In this document: in pieces, positions 1-9,600 of the stretch
How positions within the stretch are numbered: the first letter of the stretch is position 1
Layout: each line of letters opens with the position of its first letter
Source: an uncultured Verrucomicrobiota bacterium
GTDB taxonomy: Bacteria > Verrucomicrobiota > Kiritimatiellia > RFP12 > UBA3636
Direction of reading: 5' to 3'
NCBI GenBank assembly: GCA_946624575.1
Contig: CAMOSH010000010.1
Location: 1 to 45,178 of the forward strand
Length of the DNA: 45,178 bases
The notes under the pieces: model-generated
What the model was told of the DNA's origin: nothing
Database searches by the model: none
What the model saw: the letters and a program-made list of their open reading frames with translations, nothing else
Position numbers and translations under genes: made by a program

Positions 1-324
1 TTGCGATTCATCGTGATTGTTACCGCAGCGGCAAGGCGTCTGAAAATGGCAGGTTGGGGGGAATGTTGGCAACAGAAGAAATGCAGGGCTGTGAAATTGA
101 AACCACGGGCGGAATGATATGTGTTTGTCGTCGGAAATGCAAGAAAAAACGGAGATAGCGGCAAAATTGGGAACCGCAAGATAAACAGGTGCTGTGGCAT
201 GTGTTGTGGAGACAATGGCTGATTCGCGGCCTGAGTTTCGAGTGGCTGTGGTTTTCGAAGATCGCGACAACCTCGATGTTGCCATCCGCCATAATCTTTG
301 TTGTCTTACATGTAGTTTGCAGAG
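1..324. other. Left edge, no confident gene
   Basis: This stretch has lower G+C than the rest of the window and contains only short open frames. A plus-strand frame runs open from the left edge to a stop at 156-158, and a second short frame starts at ATG 215 and stops inside the first repeat unit (338-340). Neither has a recognisable motif, a good ribosome binding site or neighbours that would support it. They may be decayed remnants, and I assign no function. Confidence 0.4.
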
Positions 325-622
325 GAAAATGCGCCTTTGAGCAAACAAACGCATCGCTGAGTTAGAAAATGCGCCTTTGATCAAACAAACGCTCATTGAA
401 TTAGAAAATGCGCCTTTGAGCAAACAAATGCATCGTTGAGCTAGAAAATGCGCCTTTGATCAAACAAACGCATCGCTGAGTTAGAAAACACACATTTGAT
501 CAAACAAACGCGCCTTTGAGCAAACAAACGCATTGTTGAGTTAGAAAATGCGCCTTTGAGTAAACAAACGCTCATTGAATTAGAAAATGCGCCTTTGAGC
601 AAACAAACGGATCATTGCGTAA
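325..622 (+). repeat. 39/40-bp tandem array, seven units
   Basis: Units begin at 325, 365, 404, 444, 484, 544 and 583 and share a core GAAAATGCGCCTTTGAGCAA followed by ACAAACGC. Unit lengths are 40, 39, 40, 40, 60 (containing an internal partial duplication), 39 and a partial unit. The G/T alternation in TTGAGCAAA versus TTGATCAAA makes some copies locally palindromic. The 39-bp units are exactly 13 codons and stay open in one frame, reading ENAPLIKQTLIEL; the 40-bp units break that frame. A decayed coding repeat is therefore possible, but a non-coding array is equally compatible. There are no variable spacers, so this is not CRISPR. Confidence 0.85.
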
Positions 623-1487
623 ACAAAATGCACTCCGTGCTAACAGCTCCATTACATAACTAAATTCATGCCCCTGCAAACAAACGCACTTGATCAGGTG
701 CGGTTAGGCCAGAGACCTACGCTCGTTGCTAAAAAGGCATTTGGTTATGGATGGGTGGAAGTGCCGATTTAAGACACTTTCTCCGATTTTCATTGCCTAG
801 AGATGTATGTGGATGTTGTGTGCTGTGTTTCATGCGCATGTGTGTTGCTAAAAGGGAATGTGGTCGAAGTCTTGGTATGCACGACGACACTCCCGCGCGG
901 CGGACTCGCGGCGCTTGTTTGTCCGGAGCAGATTTGTTCATTTAACAGTCAATTTGGCCGATTGTCGGTAATTTCGACGATCGACGGGGCCAATTATGGA
1001 GCTCTTCCCTAGTGGTGTTTCCAAACTTTTCGGCCAGCGTTAGTTGCGGTCTCGGCTGGCGGGTTGCCTGCTTGATGCTCTGCCGCCGGGGCGCAGGACT
1101 CCACGCTCACGCTTGATCGGTCCGCCGGCTGCGTGGTTCAGGCAACGATTCTCCCAGAGGAGTTTCTTCCGTCGATTTTCGGGCGTGTCAACGTCATCCA
1201 TTTCCTGCGGCCTTTGCGAGCCGCAGATCGTGGTGGCGTTTGCGAACACGCTCAAAGGGCCAAACTCCTCCGCAGTCGTAGGCATGGTCAGCGCGGACAT
1301 GCCAAGACCATTCACGCGCGACAAATACCTTTGTGCCCGAAGTTATGGGCATGGACGGCTTCAGCATTCTCCTCGCAAGGTTTCAGGACATCCGCTACGG
1401 CGAGACTGGTCCGTCACCCATCGAGGTATGCGCGCCAGGCGCGGTCGCCTGTCCGCACGGTCGAACCCGCGCGTGGAACATGTGCTG
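623..1487. other. Gene-poor stretch
   Basis: Several overlapping frames are open on both strands here, but none has a convincing start, a recognisable domain or an amino-acid composition like its neighbours. The right-hand part (about 1040-1487) rises to the high G+C of the gene-rich region, which creates chance open frames. I see no RNA gene. It may hold remnants of older genes upstream of the permease 3' end. Confidence 0.4.
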
Positions 1488-2447
1488 TCAGCGGCAAATG
1501 AGAAAAAGTCCGACGAGACACGAAAGCACCGCAAGTGCAACCAGTTTTGTGGCCTTTTCCTTGAGGACGAACGTAGAGTAGGCGGTGAAGGCGAGGACGC
1601 AGCTGCCGACTAGGATCGGCCAACAGAGGGCGCCGGCGCCCGCACGGCCAAGGGCATCCATGCCCGGATAGAAGAGCGTGTAGGCGAAAAGAAGTCCGAA
1701 GAACTGCATCCCAAGCGCATAGAGCCAGAGGCGTCCGCGAGCGAGCGATGAGACTTTCCTGAGGAAAGCGGCCTTGTCGCGCGCCGCGCCCGCCAGAAGC
1801 ATCGCGACGGCGGGACAAAGCGTTCCCGTGGAGGCGGCGATGGCGCGGAGCAAGGGCGAAACGGCCCGCGCCTGCTCAAAGTGGGAAGGGGCGGCCGCAA
1901 GATTCTGCTGGACGGCGCAAATGGCAAGGGAAAGAAACGCCCAGAACCGCCAGCCTGCGCCAGAACGCGACGCCGCGGTTTTTTCGGGCGCGGGGCCCTC
2001 GTCCTTCGCGATGGCGAAGAGCGCTATGGCGGCGACCAGAAAAGCCATGCCGACAATGCGCGGTGGCGTGAGCGGGTCTCCGAAAAACACGACGCCGCCG
2101 AGGAAGGAGAAAAGCTGCGCCGACTGCATGATTCCCCAGACGCGTCCGTTTGGCCCGCGCTGCATCCCGACAGCCATGGCCTGGAGAGCGGCGAAGTTCA
2201 GGGATCCGGCGAGGGCGTAGGTGCCGAGCGTCGCCGCCAGGACCCTTCCCCCGACGGGAGACGGCGGCAGGAGGAGCGCGCCGAGAATAATCCCGGCGAC
2301 GATGGACACTACGGACGAGCCGAGTTGCACCATCCCGGTGTCGAGCCCGTCTTTAGGAGCTCGTCCGAGAATCGCGCCCGTGAGGCACCAGCTGGAACCG
2401 ACAATGGCAAGCGCGATTGCCCCGAAGGCCATGGAATCGCATTGCAT
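1488..2447 (-). CDS. DMT/EamA-type permease
   Basis: A 319-residue inner-membrane transporter of the drug/metabolite (EamA/DMT or RhaT-like) type. The chain is almost entirely hydrophobic, with about ten predicted membrane segments. The first is FGAIALAIVGSSWCLTGAIL, and the last ends VALAVLSCLVGLFLIC. A polar loop near residues 148-165 (KDEGPAPEKTAASRSG) separates two five-helix halves, as expected for the internally duplicated family. I chose the start at 2447 over the Met five codons later because AAGGAG lies nine bases upstream of it. A good sigma70 promoter lies about 75 bases farther upstream. The substrate cannot be read from the sequence; neighbouring carbohydrate genes suggest a sugar or sugar acid, which is only an inference. 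Confidence 0.85.
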   Translation of the reverse strand: MQCDSMAFGAIALAIVGSSWCLTGAILGRAPKDGLDTGMVQLGSSVVSIVAGIILGALLLPPSPVGGRVLAATLGTYALAGSLNFAALQAMAVGMQRGPNGRVWGIMQSAQLFSFLGGVVFFGDPLTPPRIVGMAFLVAAIALFAIAKDEGPAPEKTAASRSGAGWRFWAFLSLAICAVQQNLAAAPSHFEQARAVSPLLRAIAASTGTLCPAVAMLLAGAARDKAAFLRKVSSLARGRLWLYALGMQFFGLLFAYTLFYPGMDALGRAGAGALCWPILVGSCVLAFTAYSTFVLKEKATKLVALAVLSCLVGLFLICR

Positions 2448-2472
2448 GAGAAAACTCTCCTTGTGGGAACAT

Positions 2473-2488
2473 TTCCGATTGTCCGGAA
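2473..2488 (-). promoter_or_regulatory. Inverted repeat in the permease leader
   Basis: TTCCG-N6-CGGAA lies between the predicted transcription start and the ribosome binding site of the permease gene. Its place in the 5' leader suggests a repressor operator or a small RNA hairpin. No known consensus is matched. Confidence 0.4.
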
Positions 2489-2522
2489 TTGCGTCTCGCC
2501 GACGGACGTGACGCGGGCGCGG

Positions 2523-2551
2523 AGAATACTACATGGGATGGCCTGGGTCAA
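2523..2551 (-). promoter_or_regulatory. Sigma70-like promoter of the permease
   Basis: Read on the minus strand, TTGACC (2551-2546), a 17-bp spacer and TATTCT (2528-2523) form a near-consensus promoter. It would start transcription near 2516, leaving a leader of about 70 bases. It separates the permease from the upstream fusion gene, so the permease is probably its own transcription unit. Confidence 0.65.
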
Positions 2552-2674
2552 TCGTGGCCAGCGGTATTGGATGACGACGACAGAGCCATCTTTGCGAATG
2601 ACTCCGATGGAGACGCGGATGTTCCTTTCGCTGGCGGCGGCATGGCGACTCGCAGGGTTTGCCGCGCAGCGGTT

Positions 2675-3844
2675 TTACTTTTCGGCGCCGCTGCGGCCAT
2701 GAAGCGTGCGCCAGGCGCGGGGCGTGAGGCCCGTGTCGCGGCGGAAGCGGCTGACCAGATACGAGGCGTGGCAAAAGCCGCACTTCGCCGCGATCTGGTC
2801 CAGCGGGAGATCTGTGTCGCGCAGAAGGTTCCGGGCCGCGACAAGGCGCTGGCGCAGGATCTCCGCGCCCGGCGTCCGCCCGAGTTCCGCCTGGAAGTGC
2901 CGCGCGAGCCTAAGCGGCGTCACGCCGAGCGCTTCGGCCATCTGCGCGACGCCCCACGGGCGGGAGAGGTTCCCGGCGAGGAGGGCGAGGGCGCGCGCGA
3001 CCAGCGGGTCGGCGGCGGCGGTGTGGTCGGTGCTGGCGCGCACCGTCACGTCGCCCGGCGGAACGAGAACCGGGCCGACCGGCGGCTTTTCGCCGTCCAT
3101 CAGCCGCGCGAGCAGGGCCGCTGCCTCGTAGCCGTGGAGCTTGCCGTTCATCGGGATGCAGGAAATCGGCACGGACTGGTTTTCGCAGACGTATTGGAAA
3201 TCGCCGCAGGAGAGGATCGCGATGTCGTCCGGGACGGCGATTCCGAGGGCGCGGCACTCGGCGAGGACGCGCGCGGCCCCGGCCATTTCGTTGCAGAAGA
3301 CGGCAGGATGGTCGATCGCGCGTACCTTTCGGTCCACTTCGTCGATGATGTCGCGTCCGATCTCCTTCCTGCGCTTCGCTTCCACGATGCAGATGGTCCG
3401 GCGCGTCTGGATCATCAGGTCGATCTGGCATCCCGGTCGGCCGCGAGGCCCCTTCGCCGCCCGTCGCAGATAGGGACCCGCGGACGTGATCGCAAGCCCT
3501 TCGAGATGGAGGTGCGGGAGAAGATGCCGATAGTTGTTGGTCACGAGGTTCTCGAACGCAAGGCCCATCACGGCGTCCCAGCCCTCCAGTTCGCGCAGGG
3601 ACGCGATGGAAAAGGCCCCGTCGTCGATGACGCCCTTGTGCGGCGCGATGCACTTGAGGCAGAAGCGCGCGTAGTTGTCGCGAAGCCGGAACCGTCTCTG
3701 GCGAAGGGCCTGTCCCGTTTCGGGATTGATTCTCCCGGCCTCGGCAAGGAATCCGGCCTCGACCAGATTCTCCAGGACGGCGGTGACTTCCCCGCCCTTT
3801 TCGATCCCCAGCGCCTCGAAACCGACCGCCTTGTCAAGAGACAA
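2675..3844 (-). CDS. In-frame fusion: DUF234 ATPase tail + XylR-like regulator
   Basis: An open frame joining parts of two unrelated families. The first about 175 residues match the C-terminal part of the ATPase at 16874-18319: both carry INPETG or VNPETG, LRDNYxRF, GWDxVMGLAFENLV and CQIDL, here followed by VEAKRRKEIG. The ATPase Walker A and B half is missing. Near residue 175 (about 3315) it switches to the second half of an AraC/XylR-type regulator: a ligand-binding part (GIAVPDDIAIL, then GYEAAALLARLMDG) and an AraC-type two-HTH domain ending LTPRAWRTLHGR. The regulator's N-terminal half is also missing. There is no ATG at a sensible place; the frame is open back into the esterase gene, and TTG at 3844 is only a candidate start. 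Probably a deletion product, expressed or not; an assembly join cannot be excluded. Confidence 0.6.
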   Translation of the reverse strand: MSLDKAVGFEALGIEKGGEVTAVLENLVEAGFLAEAGRINPETGQALRQRRFRLRDNYARFCLKCIAPHKGVIDDGAFSIASLRELEGWDAVMGLAFENLVTNNYRHLLPHLHLEGLAITSAGPYLRRAAKGPRGRPGCQIDLMIQTRRTICIVEAKRRKEIGRDIIDEVDRKVRAIDHPAVFCNEMAGAARVLAECRALGIAVPDDIAILSCGDFQYVCENQSVPISCIPMNGKLHGYEAAALLARLMDGEKPPVGPVLVPPGDVTVRASTDHTAAADPLVARALALLAGNLSRPWGVAQMAEALGVTPLRLARHFQAELGRTPGAEILRQRLVAARNLLRDTDLPLDQIAAKCGFCHASYLVSRFRRDTGLTPRAWRTLHGRSGAEK

Positions 3845-3908
3845 TCGTGCACCTATTTTGCAATCGCAAATCAGGTGTCCATTATTTGCAAATGGCGGGC
3901 GAGGGATG

Positions 3909-6659
3909 CTATTGCGCCTCGAGCTCGAACGGCCCCGACGGGAGGTTGGCCTCGTTGCGGATGCAGCCGAACCAGGGGCGCGAATGGAGGTAGCGCAGTT
4001 TGACCGGGACGTCGACGCCGGCGGCGGCGGCGACAAGGCGCGGGCCGGCGATTTTCCCGCCTATTCCGTCGAGATTGCGGATTATCGCAGGCCGCCATTT
4101 GCCGTCGGCCCCGCAGATTTCCAGCCCTGCGTCGAGCGACTTGTCGGGGTTGTAGAGGTAGAGCGCCTTCGCGTGGTCGAACTCGACGACGAATGCGTCA
4201 TCCTCGACCCGCCATTCGCGCGGCACGGGCGAATCGGACTCGACGGCAAGGCCGTAGTCGTGTTCGAGCGCGAGTAGGGCAAGGCGTTGTCCGACGGTCT
4301 CCTTGTCGGCGTAGTGGATGTCGTGGAGGTTCCCGACGTCGTTCACGGTGGCCATCGCGGCGTTCGGCTCCTCGGCGGCGAACTTCGCCTGCGCCATCTG
4401 GAGCGCGGGGACGCGGTCGTCGCCCCACGGCGCGAGCTGGACGAAGCGGATTCGCAAATCGGGGTTCTCGAATTCGCGTGCCCAGCCGTTGTAGAGGGCG
4501 CGCATCTTCGGCGCGTAGGCCGCGCCGTCGGCGACGTTGTTCTCGCCCTGGTACCAGATGAACCCGCGCATGGCGTAGGGGGCGAGCGGAGCCAGCATGT
4601 CGTTCCAAAGGACGCGGGGCTGGTCCTGCGCCCGTTTCCAGTTGCCGAAGCCCCCCTCCCCGGGAAAGTCCGGAGTCCCCTTCACTTCGACTTCCGCCAA
4701 CGCCGCCGTTTCGGGGACGGACGCGAGTCCTTCCGCTGGCGTCCACGCCTCGATGGGGGTTCCGCCCCACCAGGCGCCGACGATCCCGATCGGCACGTCG
4801 AGCGCCGAAAACAGTTCCAGCGCGAAATAGACGCCCATCGCGGAGAAGGAGGGCTTTTGGAGGTTTTCCGGCGTGAAGGGCCTCCAGTCGGACTTCCAGC
4901 GGCACTCGCGGCGCGGCTCCGCGCTGGTCTTGTAGGTGCTGTGACAGCAGAAGCGGACGAGCGGCTTGTCCGTCATCTGAGCGCGCATGGCCCCCTTGCC
5001 GTCGCGGAAGCGCGGAGAGCCGCCGACGAGCGGCAGCTCGACGTTGCTCTGTCCGGAGCAGAACCAGACCTCGCCGACCAGGACGCCGCGCGCCTCTGCG
5101 GGCGCGCCGCCGGAGGAGCCGGTCGCCGTGAGGGTCCGTCCTTCGCGGCAGGTCTCCATTGGGGCGAGATCGGCGCGCCAGCGTCCATCGGCGCCCGCGG
5201 TGGCCTCGACTGTCTGGCCCGCGAACGACACGTGGACGCGCTCGCCGGGCTTCGCCGCGCCCCACACGGGGACGCGCATCCCGCGCTGCAGCACGGCTCC
5301 GTCCGAAAACGGGCTTGCGAGAGTGACCGAGGTCGCGGCAAACGGGACGAACTCGATGCGGATGCGCGGGTCGGCGCACTCGCCGACGACGCCTTCGACG
5401 GCGTGTTCGGCATCGTGGCCGCGGACCGAGATGACGTTGCAGGCGCCTTTGGGCGCGTCGGCCGGGAGAACGATGTCGCGGAAGGTCACGCTGCGGATGT
5501 ATCCCGCCGTCTCGTCCCGTCGCCACTGGTTGCGGACGATGCCGGTCTTCACGCTGGCCAGGAGATCGTCGGCCTTCACGGAGTCGAAGCGGAAGCCCTC
5601 GAAGACGAGGTTTTCGAAGATGGTGCCGTTCGACGCTTCGACATTCACGGCGTGCTGCCATCCCCTGGGGTTGGCGACGGCCTGGTGGACGATGTCGATT
5701 CCGCTCGCGCGGATCCCGCTGAAACGGCGTTCCGGCCCGTCGCACTCGCATCCGATGCGGAAGATGTTCGCCACGTCTGCCCAGAGGGTGCAGTTCTCGA
5801 CCGACAGGTTCTCGCACCAGTATTTCGCGCAGACGCAGTCGTCCTGCGTCCGTATGAAGCAGTCGCGGATGGTCACGTCTCGCGAGCGGCAGACGTCGAT
5901 GCCGTCGTCGTTGAGGACGTGGCCGCCAAGGACGTTCAGTCCCTCGACGCGCGCGCCCTCGACCTTATTGAGGACAACCGTCCAGTGGAAACTGCCGATG
6001 ACGGTGAAGTCGCGGAGCGTAATGTCCGCGCCCTCGAAGTGGAGCATGTGGTTCGCAGGGCCGCCGTAGTGCGGCCAGCACAGGCCGGAGAGGACTCCGT
6101 GGCCACGCACCGTGATGTTCGTGCCGGTGCCGATGACGGCGGCCTCGACGAAGGCGCCGGGGGCGAGATACAGGGTTTCGCCTGAATGGAGTTCGATGGG
6201 CTTGTCGAAGTGGTGGCGCCCGGGGCCGAGCCACTTCACGGCGGGGTCGCCGGGGTCTGGCGGATCGGGGTCCGGCGGCCGCGCCGAGACGACGAGCGCC
6301 CCGTGGCGCGGGCGCGGCTCGACCGCGAGGGTGAAGGGCGGCGTCGCCTTGAACTCCAGCGCGTGCGCTCCGTCCAGGCAGGGCGCGATGTTGCGCGAGA
6401 GCGGCAGAATGCGCGTGGCGGAGAGGTCGGACTCGCTCTCCACGCGCACCGTGACCTCGCCTTCGGCGTCGAAGAGCGCGGCCCAGTAGGGCTGCGCCGC
6501 CTCGTCCGGCAGTTGCCAGTCGTGGTGCGACGGCGCGGGGATGTCCAGCACCTCCACGGGGCGGTCGTTTACCCACACCCGGTATTCCGGGGATGCGCGG
6601 CCGGGGATGGCGCAGCCAAGCACCATCGCCGCCGCCATCGAAAACGCCGCAGCACGCAT
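3909..6659 (-). CDS. Secreted GH28-like / sialate O-acetylesterase-like fusion
   Basis: A 916-residue exported protein with two catalytic-type domains. A signal peptide (MRAAAFSMAAAMVLGCAIPG) is followed by a small beta domain and then a right-handed beta-helix of the polygalacturonase (GH28) type, residues about 145-450, with NDDGIDVCRSRDV and TQDDCVCAKYW supplying the paired Asp residues of that fold. The C-terminal half is a sialate O-acetylesterase-like (SASA, CE20-like) SGNH domain: FCSGQSNVELPL near residue 535, GAWWGGTPIEAW, WYQGENN and a DIHYADK segment carrying the Asp-His pair. A likely role is removal of acetyl groups and cleavage of a pectin-like or other uronate-containing chain by one polypeptide outside the cell. 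AAGGAG lies seven bases before the start. It follows the LamG gene by 22 bases, so the two are co-transcribed. Confidence 0.85.
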   Translation of the reverse strand: MRAAAFSMAAAMVLGCAIPGRASPEYRVWVNDRPVEVLDIPAPSHHDWQLPDEAAQPYWAALFDAEGEVTVRVESESDLSATRILPLSRNIAPCLDGAHALEFKATPPFTLAVEPRPRHGALVVSARPPDPDPPDPGDPAVKWLGPGRHHFDKPIELHSGETLYLAPGAFVEAAVIGTGTNITVRGHGVLSGLCWPHYGGPANHMLHFEGADITLRDFTVIGSFHWTVVLNKVEGARVEGLNVLGGHVLNDDGIDVCRSRDVTIRDCFIRTQDDCVCAKYWCENLSVENCTLWADVANIFRIGCECDGPERRFSGIRASGIDIVHQAVANPRGWQHAVNVEASNGTIFENLVFEGFRFDSVKADDLLASVKTGIVRNQWRRDETAGYIRSVTFRDIVLPADAPKGACNVISVRGHDAEHAVEGVVGECADPRIRIEFVPFAATSVTLASPFSDGAVLQRGMRVPVWGAAKPGERVHVSFAGQTVEATAGADGRWRADLAPMETCREGRTLTATGSSGGAPAEARGVLVGEVWFCSGQSNVELPLVGGSPRFRDGKGAMRAQMTDKPLVRFCCHSTYKTSAEPRRECRWKSDWRPFTPENLQKPSFSAMGVYFALELFSALDVPIGIVGAWWGGTPIEAWTPAEGLASVPETAALAEVEVKGTPDFPGEGGFGNWKRAQDQPRVLWNDMLAPLAPYAMRGFIWYQGENNVADGAAYAPKMRALYNGWAREFENPDLRIRFVQLAPWGDDRVPALQMAQAKFAAEEPNAAMATVNDVGNLHDIHYADKETVGQRLALLALEHDYGLAVESDSPVPREWRVEDDAFVVEFDHAKALYLYNPDKSLDAGLEICGADGKWRPAIIRNLDGIGGKIAGPRLVAAAAGVDVPVKLRYLHSRPWFGCIRNEANLPSGPFELEAQ

Positions 6660-6681
6660 GGCCGTTCTCCTTGCCGTCCGC

Positions 6682-9600
6682 CTAGCGGACGATCATCACG
6701 AATGGCTTCTGGACGCGCCATTCAATCTTCACAAGCGGGGGTGTTCCGTCGGCGGTCTTGTCGTAGGTGTATGAACCGCCTGCCGTGAAACCCTGGAGTG
6801 TCCGCCACTCGCCGTTGCCGTTCGGGACGGAGAGGCGGTAGCCGAGGCCGGCGCCGCCGGCGGCCGTGAAGGTGTATTCCCCTTCGACGAAATACGCCTC
6901 GTCGGCGGTTTCCGCCGCCGTGATGCGGGAGCCGTCCTCCACGGCCACGATGACATTCGTCGTCGCCAGCGCGCCGAAGAAGCGGGCGCTGTCAACCTGC
7001 CGGTTGTGCGCCACTTCCGCGTCGCTGAGAACGCGGTCGTAGAAACGATAGCTCTTGAGCGTCCCGCTGAAAAGCTCGTCCGTCTTCGGATAATGTCCGC
7101 CGATGCTGTAGCCGTCCGCGAACGTGACGGCGGATTGGGCGGAGGGCAGCGTGGAATGTCCGTAGCGTCCGTAGGAGTCGGTGGATGCCGTCCAAGGCGC
7201 CTCGGTTCCGGCGAACACCACGCCGTCCGTCTCGTCGAGCATGGCCGTCGCGTAGGAGAAGGAGCCGGCCTGGAACGCGGGGCGATGGTCGCTGTGCACC
7301 GTGAAGCAGCACGTGTTGTCGACGCCATGTCTCCAGAAGCCGGAGGAGCGAATGCAGAGCGAGCACTTGTTCCAGTTGTTCGCGTTGTAGTCGCACAGGA
7401 GGTAGCCGATGCCGTTCTGGGCGGCGGCGGTGGCGTCGACAAGCGTCTGGATGGTGTATCGCGAGGGAACCGTGAACGAAGTCGATTCGTGGAAGACGGC
7501 ATCCTTGGCGAAGACGAAGCCGTCGTCCGTCCACGAACCCGCCGCGGCGCCGGCCGCCCACGCCGAACCGTCGAACGAGTAGCGGGTCATGTTGTATGTG
7601 CCCGGATTGGCGCAGTTCACCCACGTGGTGGCGGCGGGGTCGTGGGCCGCGTCCGGTCCCGCGTTGAGGATGCCGTCGTAGTTCACGACGAGGCCGTCCT
7701 GCACGTAGTCCCCGATGCCGTAGGCTGCGGCGGTGCGGATGCCGTGCGTGGCCCTCCACTTCCAGGTGAGGCGGACGAGCCCTTCGGCGGTCGTGTAGGC
7801 GTAGGACGCGCCATCGTGCGCGACGGGCGCGCCCCATGCGGAGCCGTCCCACGTCTCGATCGTGTAGCCGTCCGGCGCATAGGTGATGCCGTTCGCCGCC
7901 GTCACGCTTTCCGGCGCGACAAAGGTGTAGGAGCCGTCAACGTCGTATACGCCGCACTTGTCGCAGCCTTCAAGGAAGGAGAAGGACGATCGCACGACGA
8001 CGTTGGTCTCCGCGAGGCGTCCGAAGATGCGGAATTCATCGACCGTGCGGTTCTGCGCGACTTCGGCGTCGGTCAGGGCGCGATTGTAGAAGCGGAGGTT
8101 GTGGAGCGTCCCCTTGAAGCATTCCAGATCGGCCACGGCGGCCACAGACTTGCCGTGGAAGCCGCCCGCGCTGAACCAAGTCAGGTCCGTCGCGGCCGAT
8201 GCGCCGGCGATGGACGGCGCGTCGTTGCCGCCGCCCGCGGGACGCGAGGTCCCCTCGAAAATGTAGGTGTGGCCGGTGTCGTCATGGTCCACGATCGCCG
8301 TCACGTAGGACGGCTTTGTGTCGGCCGGGTAGAAGTTGGGGCGCGCGCCACCGGCGAACAACGCATTGTTGACGTAATAGACACTGTTGGCATTGCCGTG
8401 CGCCGCGTCGTAATTCGTCTTGCGCATCCCGATGCCGCCCTTGTCCCATCCCGAACCGGGCACCCAGAGATAGGCGACGTTCCCATGCTGGTCGGCGATG
8501 GCGCCCGTCACCGACACCTGCATCGTGAAGTTGGTCGGGACGGAGAAGGGGTCTCCGTCGTCCCACTTGGCGAAATACCCCTTGCCGGTGAAGGCGAAGC
8601 CGTTGTCCGTCCAGGCGCCTTCCGTAGCGTCGTTGCGGACCGACGCATAGCCGCTGCCGCTATCGACGTAGGAGCACCGGTCCATCGGCCACCGGTTCTC
8701 GTAGCCGGGGGCGATGTTCCTCCACTGCAGGGCTTCTGGGTCGTGCGCGGCGGTTGCGCCGGCGTTGCGGATGCCGTCGTAGTGCAGGAGAAGGCCGTCC
8801 TGGACGTAATCGTCGATATCATAGACGACGAGACGCCCCTCGCCTTCGGGGCGCGCGTACCGCCAGGTGAGGCGGACCTTCGCCGTCGTGTCGGAGAGTG
8901 TGCAGGACGTTTCGCCGTCATGCGCGGCGGGCGAGCCCCAGGCGGAGCCGTCCCACGTCTCCAGCGTGTAGCCGGAAAGGACGTAGCGCCGCCCCTTGAC
9001 CGTCCGGCTTGCGGGGGCGGAGAAGGTGTAGCCCTCGGCGTCGAGCGCGAAATGGCTGTCCTCGCTTCCGGGAATCGTCGTGGAGAGGACAATGTTCGTC
9101 ACGGGGATCGCGGCGCGGCGATTGAAGTAGCGCGCCTCGTCGACGACGCGGTTCCACGCCACCTCCTCGTCCGAGAGAACGCGGTCGTAGAAGCGGTAGC
9201 TCTTGAGCGTCCCGCTGAAAAGCTCGTCCGTCTTCGGATAATGTCCGCCGATGCTGTAGCCGTCCGCGAACGTGACGGCGGATTGGGCGGAGGGCAGCGT
9301 GGAATGTCCGTAGCGTCCGTAGGAGTCGGTGGATGCCGTCCAAGGCGCCTCGGTTCCGGCGAACACCACGCCGTCCGTCTCGTCGAGCATGGCCGTCGCG
9401 TAGGAGAAGGAGCCGGCCTGGAACGCGGGGCGATGGTCGCTGTGCACCGTGAAGCAGCACGTGTTGTCGACGCCATGTCTCCAGAAGCCGGAGGAGCGAA
9501 TGCAGAGCGAGCACTTGTTCCAGTTGTTCGCGTTGTAGTCGCACAGGAGGTAGCCGATGCCGTTCTGGGCGGCGGCGGTGGCGTCGACAAGCGTCTGGAT

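Noticed and set aside
1-366. Short plus-strand frames at 3-158, 159-366 and 215-340 as genes
   Set aside because: No ribosome binding site, no recognisable motif, and two of them end inside the tandem repeat; not enough to support a gene.
325-622. CRISPR-like appearance of the tandem array
   Set aside because: The segments between conserved cores are themselves repeated and only 14-15 bases long; there are no unique spacers and no cas genes.
1040-1613. Overlapping open frames on both strands before the permease 3' end
   Set aside because: They conflict with each other, show no domain and have compositions typical of chance frames in high-G+C DNA.
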